A stretch of 64,000 nucleotides of DNA from contig NC_090022.1 in assembly GCF_037176765.1 (NCBI RefSeq), positions 73,099,209-73,163,208 of the forward strand, in the 5' to 3' direction. The DNA comes from Anolis sagrei (taxonomy: Eukaryota > Chordata > Lepidosauria > Squamata > Anolidae). Shown here piece by piece: positions 20,576-31,956 of the stretch. The notes under the pieces were generated by a model. The model was not told where the DNA came from. It worked only from the letters and a program-made list of their open reading frames with translations, and searched no databases. Numbering within the stretch: position 1 is the stretch's first letter; every line of letters starts with the position of its first letter. Both the position numbers and the translations under genes were made by a program.

Positions 20576-20865
20576 TATTCCAATTTTGCTTCTCCAAGCA
20601 TTCCAATGAAAACTATTTCAAGATTTTGATTTTAAAGTTATACAAGTGAAAATTATGAGGCAGACATTAGGACTCCTCTTCACCCACCTCTCATCAAAGG
20701 GTTGAATTAGGTAGCTCAACAATTGAAAGCAAAATAGATTTAGCTTCTTATAAATAACAACTTTGTTAGAACATCCTGGGCAGCCATTATCTCATTATCT
20801 CGCAGCCATTATCGAGAGCAATTAAGGATTATTAAAGGATGGGCACCATTGTGACAAGTCAGGCT

Positions 20866-20996
20866 CCTTCCACACAGCTGTATAAAATCTACATTGAATC
20901 GGATTATATGGCAATGTGGACTCAGATAATCCAGTTCAAAGCAGATATTCTGGATTATCTGCCTTGATATTCCGGGTTATATGGCTGTGTGGAAGG
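20866..20996. mobile_element. MITE-like element with CCTTCCACACAGC ends, module copy
   Basis: Duplicated together with the module; paralog of 5280-5410. The inverted ends are intact. Confidence 0.6.
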
Positions 20997-21279
20997 CCCC
21001 TCGGGTTAACGATACATGGAGAAAATTCCTAAGTCCCCAAAGAACCACTTGGTACCTTTGATTATCAGGTACACATGCTCAACCATATTATCTTCAGACA
21101 TTAGTATGCATATTAATTTATGGGGCATTTACTAAACTGAGATTATATCAAATGCCTTCGGGTTACTTATTATAGCTAGGAAGTAGGAAGTAGGTGATAT
21201 GATACTGTGCCATAAAGAATAGATTCTGTTTGATCGTCAGAAGCTCATGAGGCTTTGTATAATTTTGTTTCCCCTAAAA

Positions 21280-21391
21280 CAGTGGTTCTCAACTTGTGGG
21301 TTGCCAGATGTTTTGGCCTTCAACTCCCAGAAATCGTAACAGTTGGTAAACTGACTGGGATTTCTAGGTGAAAACGTCTGGAGAACCACTG
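21280..21391. mobile_element. hAT-type non-autonomous transposon, module copy
   Basis: Ends CAGTGGTTCTCAACTTG and GAGAACCACTG. About 20 bp shorter than its paralog at 5687-5819. Flanks CCCTAAAA and ACCTAAAA still show the 8-bp target duplication. Confidence 0.7.
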
Positions 21392-22560
21392 ACCTAAAAG
21401 GTGCCCAACTATCCATTTGACCTGTGTGAGTTTATGTGATTTCCATAGTGTGATGGAGAATTTTAACACAGCACAAGGGCCTTGAGTAGCCTCTGAGTTG
21501 GAGAAAGGTGGGGCAGAAATGAATGAATGAATGAATGAATAAATAAATAAATAAATACAGATATATAGAATGGTTTAAAACCATGTTTTCAAAATGCACA
21601 GGTATCAGTCAACAAATGTCTGTCTTTCAGGAGGTTCACATGGTTTTCACCTATCAATTTTGATTTTATTTTGTTTACAGAACCATTACAATAAATCTTA
21701 CAGAGAACTATTGATTAAATTGACTTTAAAATGAAGTTCTTTTTAATATTTATGCCATGATAAAATTATTTTGTAATTTTATCAAAGGAATAGTATAATT
21801 AAACAATTGAAATGTATCATCACATGATGGGAAATAAACTTTGGTCCATTATGAAAATATCAGGGAAGAGAAGGCACTAACTGACACCATACAATCTGTG
21901 AATCAGGCTCATAAGAGCAATGAAAAAAAAAAAGAAGACTTAAATTTCATTGAAATACAGGCATAATCCCAATTAACATTGCTCCTGGCAGAAAACAGCT
22001 TTTTGTGCTTATCCAGCCATCCTTCTATTTTGTTTACCTGGAATGGTTTTTAGCAGGTTCAGCATTCTGAGAATGTTGAAAGGAAGGTTGGAGACACAGA
22101 GTTTCAGTGTTGTGTTGGATTGTCATGTCTGCATCAAGCAATACGATTAAATTAATATGGGCAGAGTAGGATTTGGCTTTTATCAATTATTCTATAGGCA
22201 AGTGTTACTTTCTGCATCAAGCAAGGTAAACATCGGCATCTCCAGAATCTATTACTGTCCATCTATAAACATCAAAACAGAGAGAAAAGGGAAGAACAGT
22301 TGTGACCAACATGCTGAAGAAAATGGAGGATGGTGAAAGAAAAGGCTATCCCTGGATGTGTTTTGGAAGATGCAATTCCAGTGATCCCTAGAAAGTTCAA
22401 AATCTGTGTATGAAAGTATTTTGTAACCTTAATGTTTCACATAAACAAGTTGTTTGCTCTGAATAAAAAGTGTGTTGATACATGTTGGATTGCTCTTCCA
22501 CTTTATGGTACAGTATAAGATTTTATCCCAATTGGCACCATGTTATCTCTGCTCTCTCTA

Positions 22561-23058
22561 ACAAGGCTGAGACATAGAGAAGCTGCAAGGATAAAACTTT
22601 TAAGAATGAGATACTGTCCTTAAACTCAATGAACTGTGAGCTGCAATAACAGGAATGCAAGAATAAATACACTAGGGACACATATTTGCCTTTTACTTTC
22701 TACAGACATTAGTAAACAAATCTGTGTCCCAAAATACTAAACAAAATATCCTTGGAGAATTTGATGAGCAAATGTAAGATTAAACTCCTATGCATGCCAA
22801 GATATAGGTTTGCCATATTCTTGACTCTGAAATCAGGATGTCTAATTTGTATATTATGCAAATTATTATTATTTGCACAATGTGTTCATTATTATACTCC
22901 TGAGTGTACTGTGCCACTGAATTTTTAAGTACACGTTACCAAAAAGAGAGAGATTTGCCACCAAATGTAATGCACAGGTAAGAGGGCGTGGCTTTCCCTT
23001 CCTTGTCTCAGCGGTTCTGCTGCCTGCCTGCTTGAGCAGTGCAAAGAAGCAGGAAGAA
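22561..23058 (+). repeat. Subfamily A module, copy 4: far downstream flank
   Basis: Matches 8971-9395 and 13600-14035. Ends where a reversed L2 has inserted. No gene seen. Confidence 0.7.
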
Positions 23059-23778
23059 GATATTTATTTTTTAAATTTTATTTCATATATTTACATCACG
23101 CCCTTCTCACCCCCGAGAAAGGACTCAGGGCAGCCTCACAACAAGCACCGCCCGATGCTATCACCATCATAAACAATCAACAAATATATTAAAACATTAA
23201 AACAATTAATTAAAACTTTAGATCAAACATGCCAGTTTCCCCTAAAATCCAAATCCAAATCCAAATCCAAATCCAAGTCTGGGTTAATTCAGTGTCATGG
23301 GTTTCCTAAGATTTCTTTCCACTTGCCACTATTCACTAGTTGAACGCCTGGTCCCAAAGCCAAGTCTTCAGTTTTCTTCTAAAGGACAGGAGGGAGGTGG
23401 CCAGCCTGATGTCCCTGGGGAGAGAGTTTCACAGATGGGGGGCCACTGCCCAGAAGGCCCTGTCTCTCATCCCCACCAACCAAGTTTGCCATGGTGGTGG
23501 GATTGAGAGCAAGACCTCTCCTGATGATCTTAAACTTCGTGATGGTTCGTAACAGGAAATACGTTCGGACAAGTAATTTGGGCCAGAACCGTTTAGGGCT
23601 TTAAAGGTTAAAACCAGCACTTTGAATTGTGCTCAGGAAGCTGATCGGCAGCCAGTGGAGCTGGCGTAATAGAGGGGTTGTGTGCTCCCTGTACACCGCT
23701 CCAATAAGCAACATGGCTGCCGACCGTTGGACTAGTTGAAGCTTCTGGGCAATCGTCAAAGGCAGCCCCACGTAGATG
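23059..23778 (-). mobile_element. L2-clade LINE 3' part, reversed
   Basis: The minus strand encodes LVLTFKALNGSGPNYLSERI, SRSLRSSGEVLLSIPPP and VGMRDRAFWAVAPHL (23620-23429), the L2 C-terminus. The 3' tail lies near 23060-23150, and a short (AAATCC)n run at 23254-23279. It splits a module block that is continuous at 9385-9410 and 14030-14045, so it inserted after duplication. Confidence 0.85.
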
Positions 23779-25900
23779 TCTCTCTGCCTTCATCTGATGA
23801 GGTCTTAAAAAAGAACCTCTATCTCAAAGGGAAGAAAAAAACTCTAGTCAAGACACCAAAGCAGTATCTTTATTTGTATTATTTAAATGGACTATAATGT
23901 TTGTTTGGTTTATTAATGTCCTTTCTTCTTTGTCTGCTGTGGTGATGCATATTTTCTTTCTTGTTGAAACTCAATAATTTTTTTAAAAGGTGGAGTCTCT
24001 GAATTGATGTACAAAAGACAAAAATATCAAGACGAACTGTTGCCGTTAAAATTTGTAACTGAAGCCCTCCTTCAAGCCATCTTTCTATTTTGTTTAGCTG
24101 GAATTGTGTTTCATAGTGTCAACATTTGGAGGATGGTGAAGGAGGGCTGGAGAAACAAAGTTTCAGTGTTGGTTGCAATGTCATGCGTACACTTACCAAT
24201 GCAGTGGAGAAAGGAGCATTCTATGAACATGCCACAGTCTATGATTATGGATACATGATTTTAATATGGAATAGAATGTTTTAAATGTTTAATATATATT
24301 AATTTTAATTTAATATTAATATTATTGGAATTGTATGTGTTTTAAAGCATTGAAAAATTGCCTATATGTAAGTTAACTTGAATCCCCTTTGGGGTAGAGA
24401 AAGACAGGGTATAAATATGTAAATAAATAAATAAGTAAATTCCACTTTTGCCAGTTGTTCTACGGACATATGTGTCTTCCTTATCACACAGGACAATTGA
24501 AGAGTTCTAGGACACTTCTGCCTCGGTTCGCCCATGGATCCCCACATTGCCCATCAAACAACATATAGCAATGTATTGTTGAACCTCTGAGGATGCCTGC
24601 CATAGATGCAGGTGAAACATCAGGAGAGAATGCTTCTAGAACATGGCCATACAGCCCCAAAAACTTACAACAACCTAACATGGCAACATCCGGTGGGGCT
24701 CCGTGGGCAAACTGGGGTGGCAGCATGATGGGACGCTGCTGCCACCAATGCAAAAGTTGGCCCATGTTCCATCAGGAACAACAGGGCTTTGGCAGAGCAG
24801 CAACGCTTCCCCACGTGGGATGGGGAAGTGTCAGCTGGTGGCCAAGGCACTGGGAATACCCTTCTGTCTCCCTGCTGCTGTCATGATTTGCCACAGAGAC
24901 TGGTAAATTACGGCGCTGGACCTCATCCACATGATGAGGTCTATGGTATACACCAACTGCCTCCAGAATCCCTTACTGTGAATGTGTGAACAGCAGAATA
25001 GGGAGAAAAGGGGAGAACAGAAAAGCCTACCTAAACAATTATAACCAACATGTTGAGAAAGCAGAGAGGTATGAGACTGGTCAATAAAATGGAAATCATA
25101 AGTGAATGGAGGCTGGTAAAAGTAAAAGTCACGCCTGGATTCATTTTGGAAGTAGCAGTTTTAAATGTTGTTGTTCTTTATTTATACAATGTTTTCTTAA
25201 CCTGGTTTGTTCTTTTAACATGAGCTTGTTATTTTTTTATCCAAATAAATGGTCTACATCATATTCAAGCTCTCTTCTTTTTGTGGTTCAGGAACCTTCC
25301 CTATTTTTACCATGTTCTTTCTTCTTTATCAAAGGAGATTACCACACCACACTATTAAAATGCTGTTTTTCTCACTTTGACTGGTATGACAGCCTCCTGT
25401 GAAATCCTGGGATTGGCAGCTTATGGAGGGAGCTTTTAATATGCCTAGGCAGAAAGGTCCTTGTCTGGACTAAACTACAAAATTCACTAGCAGGCAGCCA
25501 TAGTAGTGAAAGTGGAATAAGGGTAGAGGCACAGAAAAGCAGCAAGGATAGGATTTTTTTCAAAAATTAAAGATATTGGCCTTACACTCACTGAACCATC
25601 ACCTGCAATAACACGAATGCAAATCAAGAATAGATACAGTTACTACCAGGCTGTACCAGGGGCACATATTTGCATTTCACTTCCTACAGATAGCAGTAAA
25701 CAAACCTGTGTCCTGAGACTTTAAAAAATAATATCCTTGTGGCACTTGATATATAAACATAAGTTAAGACCTCAGTTTTACACATGCCTACATTTAGGTT
25801 TGCCACATTCCTGACTCTGACATCTGGACATTTATATAATACAAATTATTATGATTAGGAATATTTTTAATTTGCATGTTTTTGCTGCTCTGTTTCAGAT
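23779..25900 (+). repeat. Subfamily A module tail and partial fifth upstream flank
   Basis: 23779-24440 resumes the far downstream flank. 24440-25290 repeats the distal upstream flank (compare 9740-10430) but has no receptor after it. 25150-25420 is also similar to 42440-42665, downstream of the 39735 gene, and 25570-25870 to 45360-45700. No gene seen. Confidence 0.6.
24565..24680. repeat. Interspersed repeat related to the 48.4-kb hairpin element
   Basis: Contains 'catcaggagagaatgcttct' followed by a 'agaacatggccata' block, the same repeat found at 48356-48476 and, as a short fragment, inside the TAS2R pseudogene at 63226. It interrupts a stretch that is continuous in the other modules (near 9855-9875). 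Family not identified. Confidence 0.55.
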
Positions 25901-26109
25901 TTGATACTATTAACTATGAAATAACTAATATACAGTAATGTTGAAAGTACTTGACTTGTACTTTATACTTTGCCTCACCTACTTCTCTTGCTGTTTGCAT
26001 CCTCTCACTACACCTCTCACCTTCTTTTCCCTTCTTTGTCTCTAGCTTCACCTTGTATCTTCCCAATCTCTCCCTCCCTTCCTCTGCATCTGCATCTCTG
26101 ACTTTCCTT

Positions 26110-26220
26110 GGCTACTTCCACACAGCTGAATAAAATCCCACATTATCTGCTTTGAACTGGAGGCAGATATTGTGGGATTTTCTGCCTTGATATTCTGGGT
26201 TCTATGGCTATGTGGAAGGG
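26110..26220. mobile_element. MITE-like palindromic element, third copy
   Basis: Ends ACTTCCACACAGC and GCTATGTGGAAGG are inverted. The centre (TATCTGCTTTGAACTGG) is typical of the copies at 5280 and 20866, but the flanks differ, so this is an independent insertion. Confidence 0.55.
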
Positions 26221-26559
26221 CCTCTTGTCTTCTCTGTCCTAGGACTATATCCCATTCCCCAGTGTCTTGTCTAACTCTGCTTCCCCAGTTGTAAGTCAGC
26301 AAAAGAGTCAACTAAAATGTGTGCCGTCTGGTCTCACATTCCAGGAAAGAAAGGTTGGATTTTTCCTGTTATCCCCAGGGACACAAGGGAAACTGGAATG
26401 CTCCCAGAAACACTGCTGTAGCTGAATAGAGGACAGGGGAATCAAGTTGTGAGGAAGAACTCTCTGGGGAGGAAGTCAGATCAAAGGGCAGCCACTCTCT
26501 CACTGCTACTGGTAGTGCAAGCAAGATATATTATTGGGATTATGTTAAGGGTGTGTGTG
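26221..26559. other. Unassigned stretch
   Basis: No open frame of note, no repeat match to the rest of the window, and no RNA-gene signature seen. Confidence 0.3.
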
Positions 26560-29500
26560 GAATCTCTAGATAGAGCCAAGCTCTATCAGTTTTGACTGTA
26601 CCTGTGCTGTACCTTTGCATGACTTTGACTGGTGGGGAGTTGCACCGCAGCACCTGAAGCAGATCTCAACCTTGTCTGCGTGAGGCTTCTTGGCAAACTC
26701 CCTACAGTCGGCCAAACTGTGGGGTTTCGCATGCAGTGGGCACAAAACATCCTTAGGCGTCATCTTGGCGTCAGCTGGAGATGAGTTGGTCTCTGTGGAC
26801 TTGACGGCGATGTTTCTCTTGGTGCCACTATCCTTTGCAGGTTTCTTAGGATCTTTAATGGGCCTGTGAATCCTTGGAGTCCCATAAAGAGTTGGAAATC
26901 TCGTTTGTGGATCATTGAGTTGCATGGCGGCATTTGTAACAAAATCCACGAGGTGGGTAAATGGTGGGTAGACCTGATGATTGGCCTGCTTGAATCTGAA
27001 GACTTCTCTGCCCCACTCTTCTTGCAAGAAGTACGGCAGTTTCTGAGTGATGGCAGTTTGGGACAAGTGTTGGTCCAGGCAGGCAAACCTGTGGGTTTCC
27101 CTGACTGACTGCAGCTCAACCAATAAATCTGATAGGTCCCAAAGCTGTTTAAAGTCCTTAGGTTTAAGCACTGGGAACTTATGAAGTCTGTCCATGAGCG
27201 AGGCTTCGATTTGGGTGCTGGACCCGTAGCGCTGATCAAGCCTCGTCCATGCAGTGTCCAAAGCTCTATCTGGTTGGTTGATGAGAGCTGAGAAAATCCT
27301 TCTCACCTGCTGAGCTGATACTGGACCAAGCCAGGCGATCATAAGAGTCAATTGCTCCTCAGAGGTGAGTCTTAAACTCTGTTTGGCTCGCTGAAAAGTC
27401 TTTTTTCAAAGTGGGGAATCTTCTGGCCGGTAAGAGAATTTCTCCACACCTTTGTCCCTCAAATCCTTCTTCAGGTTCCTAAATAGAGACTCCAGCTGAG
27501 ACTGCGGAGTTTGAAGAAACGGAAGGGGTGTTTGGTCAGGGGTAAAGGTGAAGTTCTTCTGAAACCTAGAAGGTCCATTCCAGGGAACACCTGTGGCCTC
27601 AGGAATGGGCAAAACCCTGGTTTCCGGGCTGGGCTTTGGTGCCTGAGTTGGTGGCTGTGGGCTCCTGGCCCTGAATTGCTCGGCCTGCCTGCGTGGCACG
27701 ATGTCGCTGTCCGCATGCACCAGCTTGCTGTCTTGGAAACCAATGTGAGCTGGCAGAAGAGGCGTGGTTGGAGGGGTTGGCAAACGGTTGACATTCTCTT
27801 GAGACAGCTCTCCTTGCAGCACCTTCGCCAGGATGTTGGCATGGACCCTTTTTTGAGCTGCCTCCTGTTGGATGCGTGACAACTTCTGCTTTGCCTGGAG
27901 TTCAATCTGAACCCGCTCGAAGCCCAGGCCTAAATCTGCTGCTGCTGCCTCTGCTTCAGCCTCGAGAATTTTTTCTTGCAGCTCCATTCGCTTGGCTTCT
28001 TTGTTGTAAAGGGCCGCCATCGATGAGGAGCTGCTTCTGGAGATGGATGATCCGGACGCTGAATCACGTCTTCTGCTTGACTTCCTGCTGAGATGGCTGT
28101 GTTTGCTGCATGCAGAAGCGCCTTTCTGACTGCTCTGCACACTTAAAACCTTTGGGGAATGCTTAAGGAGTTCAGGGATCACACTACCAGCGGGTGAAGC
28201 TTGACCTTCTTTGTCCCTTCTGGGGGAGGGACCAAAGTCAGCTGCATGAAACAAATGAGCATAGCTAACTTCTCTACGCCTAACAGTGTTCAAAAACCGA
28301 ATTGCCCTAGAATCTGCATCCTGGTTGTTTATTTTACTAAGCAACTAAGTGATCTCATCGACCAGGCACCTCCATTTATTAACCAAAACCTTAAGATCTG
28401 CCTTGATGTCCTGGAATTTCTCTAAATCCTCAGAACGCTGTAACTGGCTGTCGAGGTCGACAATAGAAAGCCATACACTTTTAAGCTTATCTGTAAGCAG
28501 AGATTCCTGCTGTAAAAGCGCATCTAAGGCTTTGTGGGATGGGTGTCTAGAACCCTGGGAAGCTTTACCTTCAGACTTTGGGGGAACCTGAGATGTGAGC
28601 CATGACAGCAAATTGCCCAAACTGTAAAGCAATACAGGTAAAATGACAAGCAAAGCAATCAGTATATCAATAACCAACAGTCAATAGAACACACAATATG
28701 AAAAAGCAACCATAAGCACAAAGAGCAGGCGATATAGCATGCAGTAATAAAGGAGTCAGTGTATCAATGCAAATATTACAGATAGGGCAAGCAATATAAC
28801 AATGCAATTTCAATAGGATGCAGCAAACAGCATATAAATGCAATTACAACAACAAATAGAGCAAGCAATATAACAGTGCAATTGGCACACACAAATGGCT
28901 TATCACTTTAAGGCAGAGAGTAAAACACAGCAGACACAAAAATTCAAATGCACATTAAACTCTTGCTATAAGGCTGTAAAAAGCCAAAGGCGATTGCAAA
29001 AAACCCTTTCCAGGAATCTGAGAAGGCAAAGCTGTAACAGGGCTTCCTTCAAAAGGGTGGGAAAACCTTGCTTCTGGCTGGAAACTTTGCAAAGTAGCAA
29101 ATTTGCAAAGCTAGCTGAGTAGATCTTGCTTCTGGCTGGAACAATATGTTGCAATCTTGCTGAGGTCTGCTGGTTGCTGGAGCCTTCGCAAAGTAGCAAA
29201 TTTGCAAAGCTAGCTGAGTAGATCTTGCTTCTGGCTGGAACAATATGTTGCAATCTTGCTGAGGTCTGCTGGTTGCTGGAGCCTTTGCAAAGTAGCAAAT
29301 TTGCAAAGCTAGCTGAGTAGATCTTGCTTCTGGCTGGAACAAAATGTTGCAATCTTGCTGAGATCTGCTGGTTGCTGGAGCCTTTGCAAAGAAGCAAATT
29401 TGCAAAGCTAACTGAGTAGATCTTGCTTCTGGCTGGAACAAAATGTTGCAATCTTGCTGAGATCTGCTGGTTGCTGGCTGAAGACTTGCAAATAGCTGTG

Positions 29501-30422
29501 CAAAGACTGGAAGATTGTAGCAAACTTTGCAGACTTTCTGGCTCCTCTGCAAGGAAGGTGGAGCTTGAAGCAAAGAAGGAGGCTGCCAGCCCCTCCCTTC
29601 TGGTCACATGGGGTGTGACACAGGCAGATGGATACAGGTAATGAAAACTTGAAATGGCTTGTACAAGGCTCCCTTAAACACTGTTCTGTAGCTCTAAAGT
29701 CTTTTTCTCTATTCCCAGGTGGCAGAAGCCACCAGCTCTGTCTTCTACTGTGCTGTCGCACACTGGGCCTGTGCATATGACTGTAGAAAGGACATAAATT
29801 CTGTGTGCCCAACGGGACGCCGGGGCTGCCTCAGATTAAAGGCCCTTGGACCTCCCCAAAACAAAGTTCTGTAGAGGCTTAAAGTAAGTACAACAAAGTT
29901 CTGTATTGATGAAAACAAACAGGTACTTTAAAGCTTTCTTAACAGTCTATAGGCTCTTTCAATCTTGTTCACTGGGAACAGGCACTATCTTCTTAACTGT
30001 AATTAACTAATGGGGAAATCCTTAACTTCTAATCTGGACAATCTGTACTTGCCTCTGTTGGCGTGGAGCCCCTGCACCCGGTACCAACTGCGTTTGGCTT
30101 CCGCAAGTGACCCTTACCAAGCAGAGCTTTGTAGACTTCCAGGGGAAAAGGAGTTCAGGTTTCGGTGATGGCTGGCTGAAGTCCCTCAGCAAAAAAGCTG
30201 TAATGCTGTATGATCCTCGGCCAAGCTGTGGGCTGTATAACCCCAGCCAAGCTGTAAAGCTGTATGTCTCCCAGCCAAGCCGTAGAAGACGAAGCTTTCT
30301 ACAGGAGCTCTTCGTTTTATGTCCTGTGCGAAAGGCTTCTCTGTGTGGACTGACTCAAAAAGGCTCCTATTCCCTCCAAAACTCAAAAAGGGGTGGGACC
30401 AGGGAACCTAACTATAATTGAC
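26560..30422 (-). mobile_element. BEL/Pao-type LTR retrotransposon fossil (gag region and leader)
   Basis: Minus-strand remains of a BEL/Pao-like element. Recognisable parts are a gag-like region at about 26566-28680, with a DUF1759-like stretch (for example WTRLDQRYGSSTQIEASLMD) and a zinc-knuckle area with the spacing C-H-C then C-C-H-C (CPLHAKPHSLADC, then CFRCCGATPHQSKSC). A leader of about 1.7 kb follows towards 30422, where a TGTCAATTATAG start could mark an LTR. A tandem repeat lies in the leader. I see no pol part and no second LTR. It is broken, with at least a few breaks, and looks moderately old. The family call rests on gag and zinc-knuckle resemblance. Confidence 0.7.
29120..29515. 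repeat. 99-bp tandem repeat, four units, in the BEL-type leader
   Basis: The landmark AGATCTTGCT recurs at 29121, 29220, 29319 and 29418, a constant 99-bp step. Units differ by only a few bases. Because 99 is a multiple of three, two minus-strand frames stay open over the array (about 33 residues per unit). That openness is a by-product of the repeat and not evidence of a protein. Confidence 0.85.
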
Positions 30423-30615
30423 AGGTGGCTTGCCCTATGATTGCAAACTATAACAGGAAGCCACACTGCTGCAAAATCCCAAGCCTGGGATTGCAAACAA
30501 ACATTTAATGCCAAGCAAATAGAATTGGAGCTCCTGGTACAGCTGTACCAGCACAGTACCTGTTTTTTCATGAGATGCGCTCAATCTCTTTCCTTAAATG
30601 TCAGGTTTCCTTTAC
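30423..30615. other. Unassigned stretch
   Basis: Short non-coding interval between the LTR-element fossil and a reversed L2. Nothing recognisable. Confidence 0.3.
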
Positions 30616-31380
30616 ATTTATTTATTTATTTAATGTATTTTTATACCGTCTTTCTCAGCCCGAAGGCAACTCAAGGCAGTTTACAATCGGCATAATTCAA
30701 TGCCCCCAAGAACATAAAATATAATTTAAAACATTAACATATAATATAAACCATATAAAAACAATAGGAACAATAAGAACAATAAAACACAAGTCCTCAG
30801 AGTCTCATTACTAAAATTATTTTCCAGTTGCATCGTCCAATCGTTCCGTGGATCTAAATTAGCCAGTTACACTGCATTTGCAAATGCTTGCTCAAAAAGC
30901 CAGGTTTCAACTCTTTTTTGAAATGTTTGGAGGGATGGGGCCGATCTAATATCCCTAGGAAGGGCTTTCCATTGCTGAGGGGCCATCGCTGAGAAGGCCC
31001 TGTCTCTCATTCCCACTAATCGCATCTGCGAAGGAGGCGGGACCGAGAGCAGAGCCTCCCCAGACGATCTGAAAGACCTAGATGGTTCACAGGGAGAGAT
31101 ACATTCAGACAGGTAAGCTGGGCCGGAACCGTTTAGGGCTTTAAAGTCTAAAGCCAGCACTTTGAATTGTGCCTGGTAGCAGACTGGCAGCCAGTGGAGT
31201 TTGGCGCAGCAGAGGAGGTGTGTTCTCTGAGCACCGCTACTGATAATAACCTGGCTGCTGCCTGTTGGACCATTTGAAGCTTCTGGTCTTCAAAGGCAAC
31301 CCCACATAGAGCACGTTGCAGTAGTCTATACTGGATGTAACCAGAGCGTGGACTACAGTGGCTAAATCAGACTTCCCAAG
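30616..31380 (-). mobile_element. L2-clade LINE 3' part, reversed
   Basis: Minus-strand open stretch 31160-30867 reads LDFKALNGSGPAYLSECIS, SRSFRSSGEALLSVPPPSQM and FSAMAPQQWKALP, the L2 C-terminus. The 3' tail with (ATTT)n is at 30616-30690. Confidence 0.85.
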
Positions 31381-31956
31381 GTACTTCCCTTTATCCAGCA
31401 TCACTCATGTTTCACATCTAGTCCCATTCAACCTTTCAGAAAATGGTTTTCACCTATTTCCACAGAGCCATTATTCAGGAGTTACAGTCAAAGTGCTAAG
31501 ATGTTTTAGCATTTATTAACTAATTAAATGCAGCTTCTGCATTCATGGGTTTTCCCATCTTCGGATTGAAAATATTTTGATGTTTCCATTTTATATAATG
31601 GAAACATCAATGCCACTATATATAGCCACTATATATAGCAGGACTAGGGAACCTACAGATTCTCTATCTATAGGGGGGTCCCCGACCAAAAGCCCAGCAG
31701 GTACTAAGGCATTATGATCAATTTGTTTTAGTGCTATGATTGTTATCATAGAGCTCATTAGTTGTTGGTTGATGTTTTGCTTTTATATTTTGTTATATTG
31801 TTATTGTTTTATTCTGTTTTATGTTGGCATTATATAGTTTAATGCGCTATTTTTATTATGCTGTTCGGGTTTGTCCCCATTGTTCCCCCTTTGGGAAGAT
31901 GGAGTGGGATATAAAAATAAAGTTGTTTTTGTTGTTGTTGTTGTTGTTGTTGTTTT
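31381..31956 (+). repeat. Non-coding interval ending in an L2-type tail and (GTT)n
   Basis: 31700-31956 resembles an L2 3' tail ('gctgttcgggtttgtcccca') but ends in GTT repeats instead of ATT. A short direct repeat ('gccactatatatag') occurs near 31612-31638. No gene seen. Confidence 0.5.

Larger units (their letters stand above)
20576..22560 (+). repeat. Subfamily A module, copy 4: downstream flank, second part
   Basis: From about 20800 it matches 5200-6674 closely; 20576-20800 is unassigned. It continues where the L2 insertion sits in module 2. Contains the second copies of the palindromic element (20866-20996) and the hAT element (21280-21391). No gene seen. Confidence 0.7.

Noticed and set aside
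29120-29515. CRISPR-like array
   Set aside because: Contiguous 99-bp units without unique spacers, in a vertebrate genome.
29049-29607. Two overlapping minus-strand open frames with 33-residue repeats, which look like a novel repeat protein
   Set aside because: The frames stay open because the 99-bp tandem unit is a multiple of three. The array lies in the leader of an LTR-element fossil, and no start context or family supports a protein.
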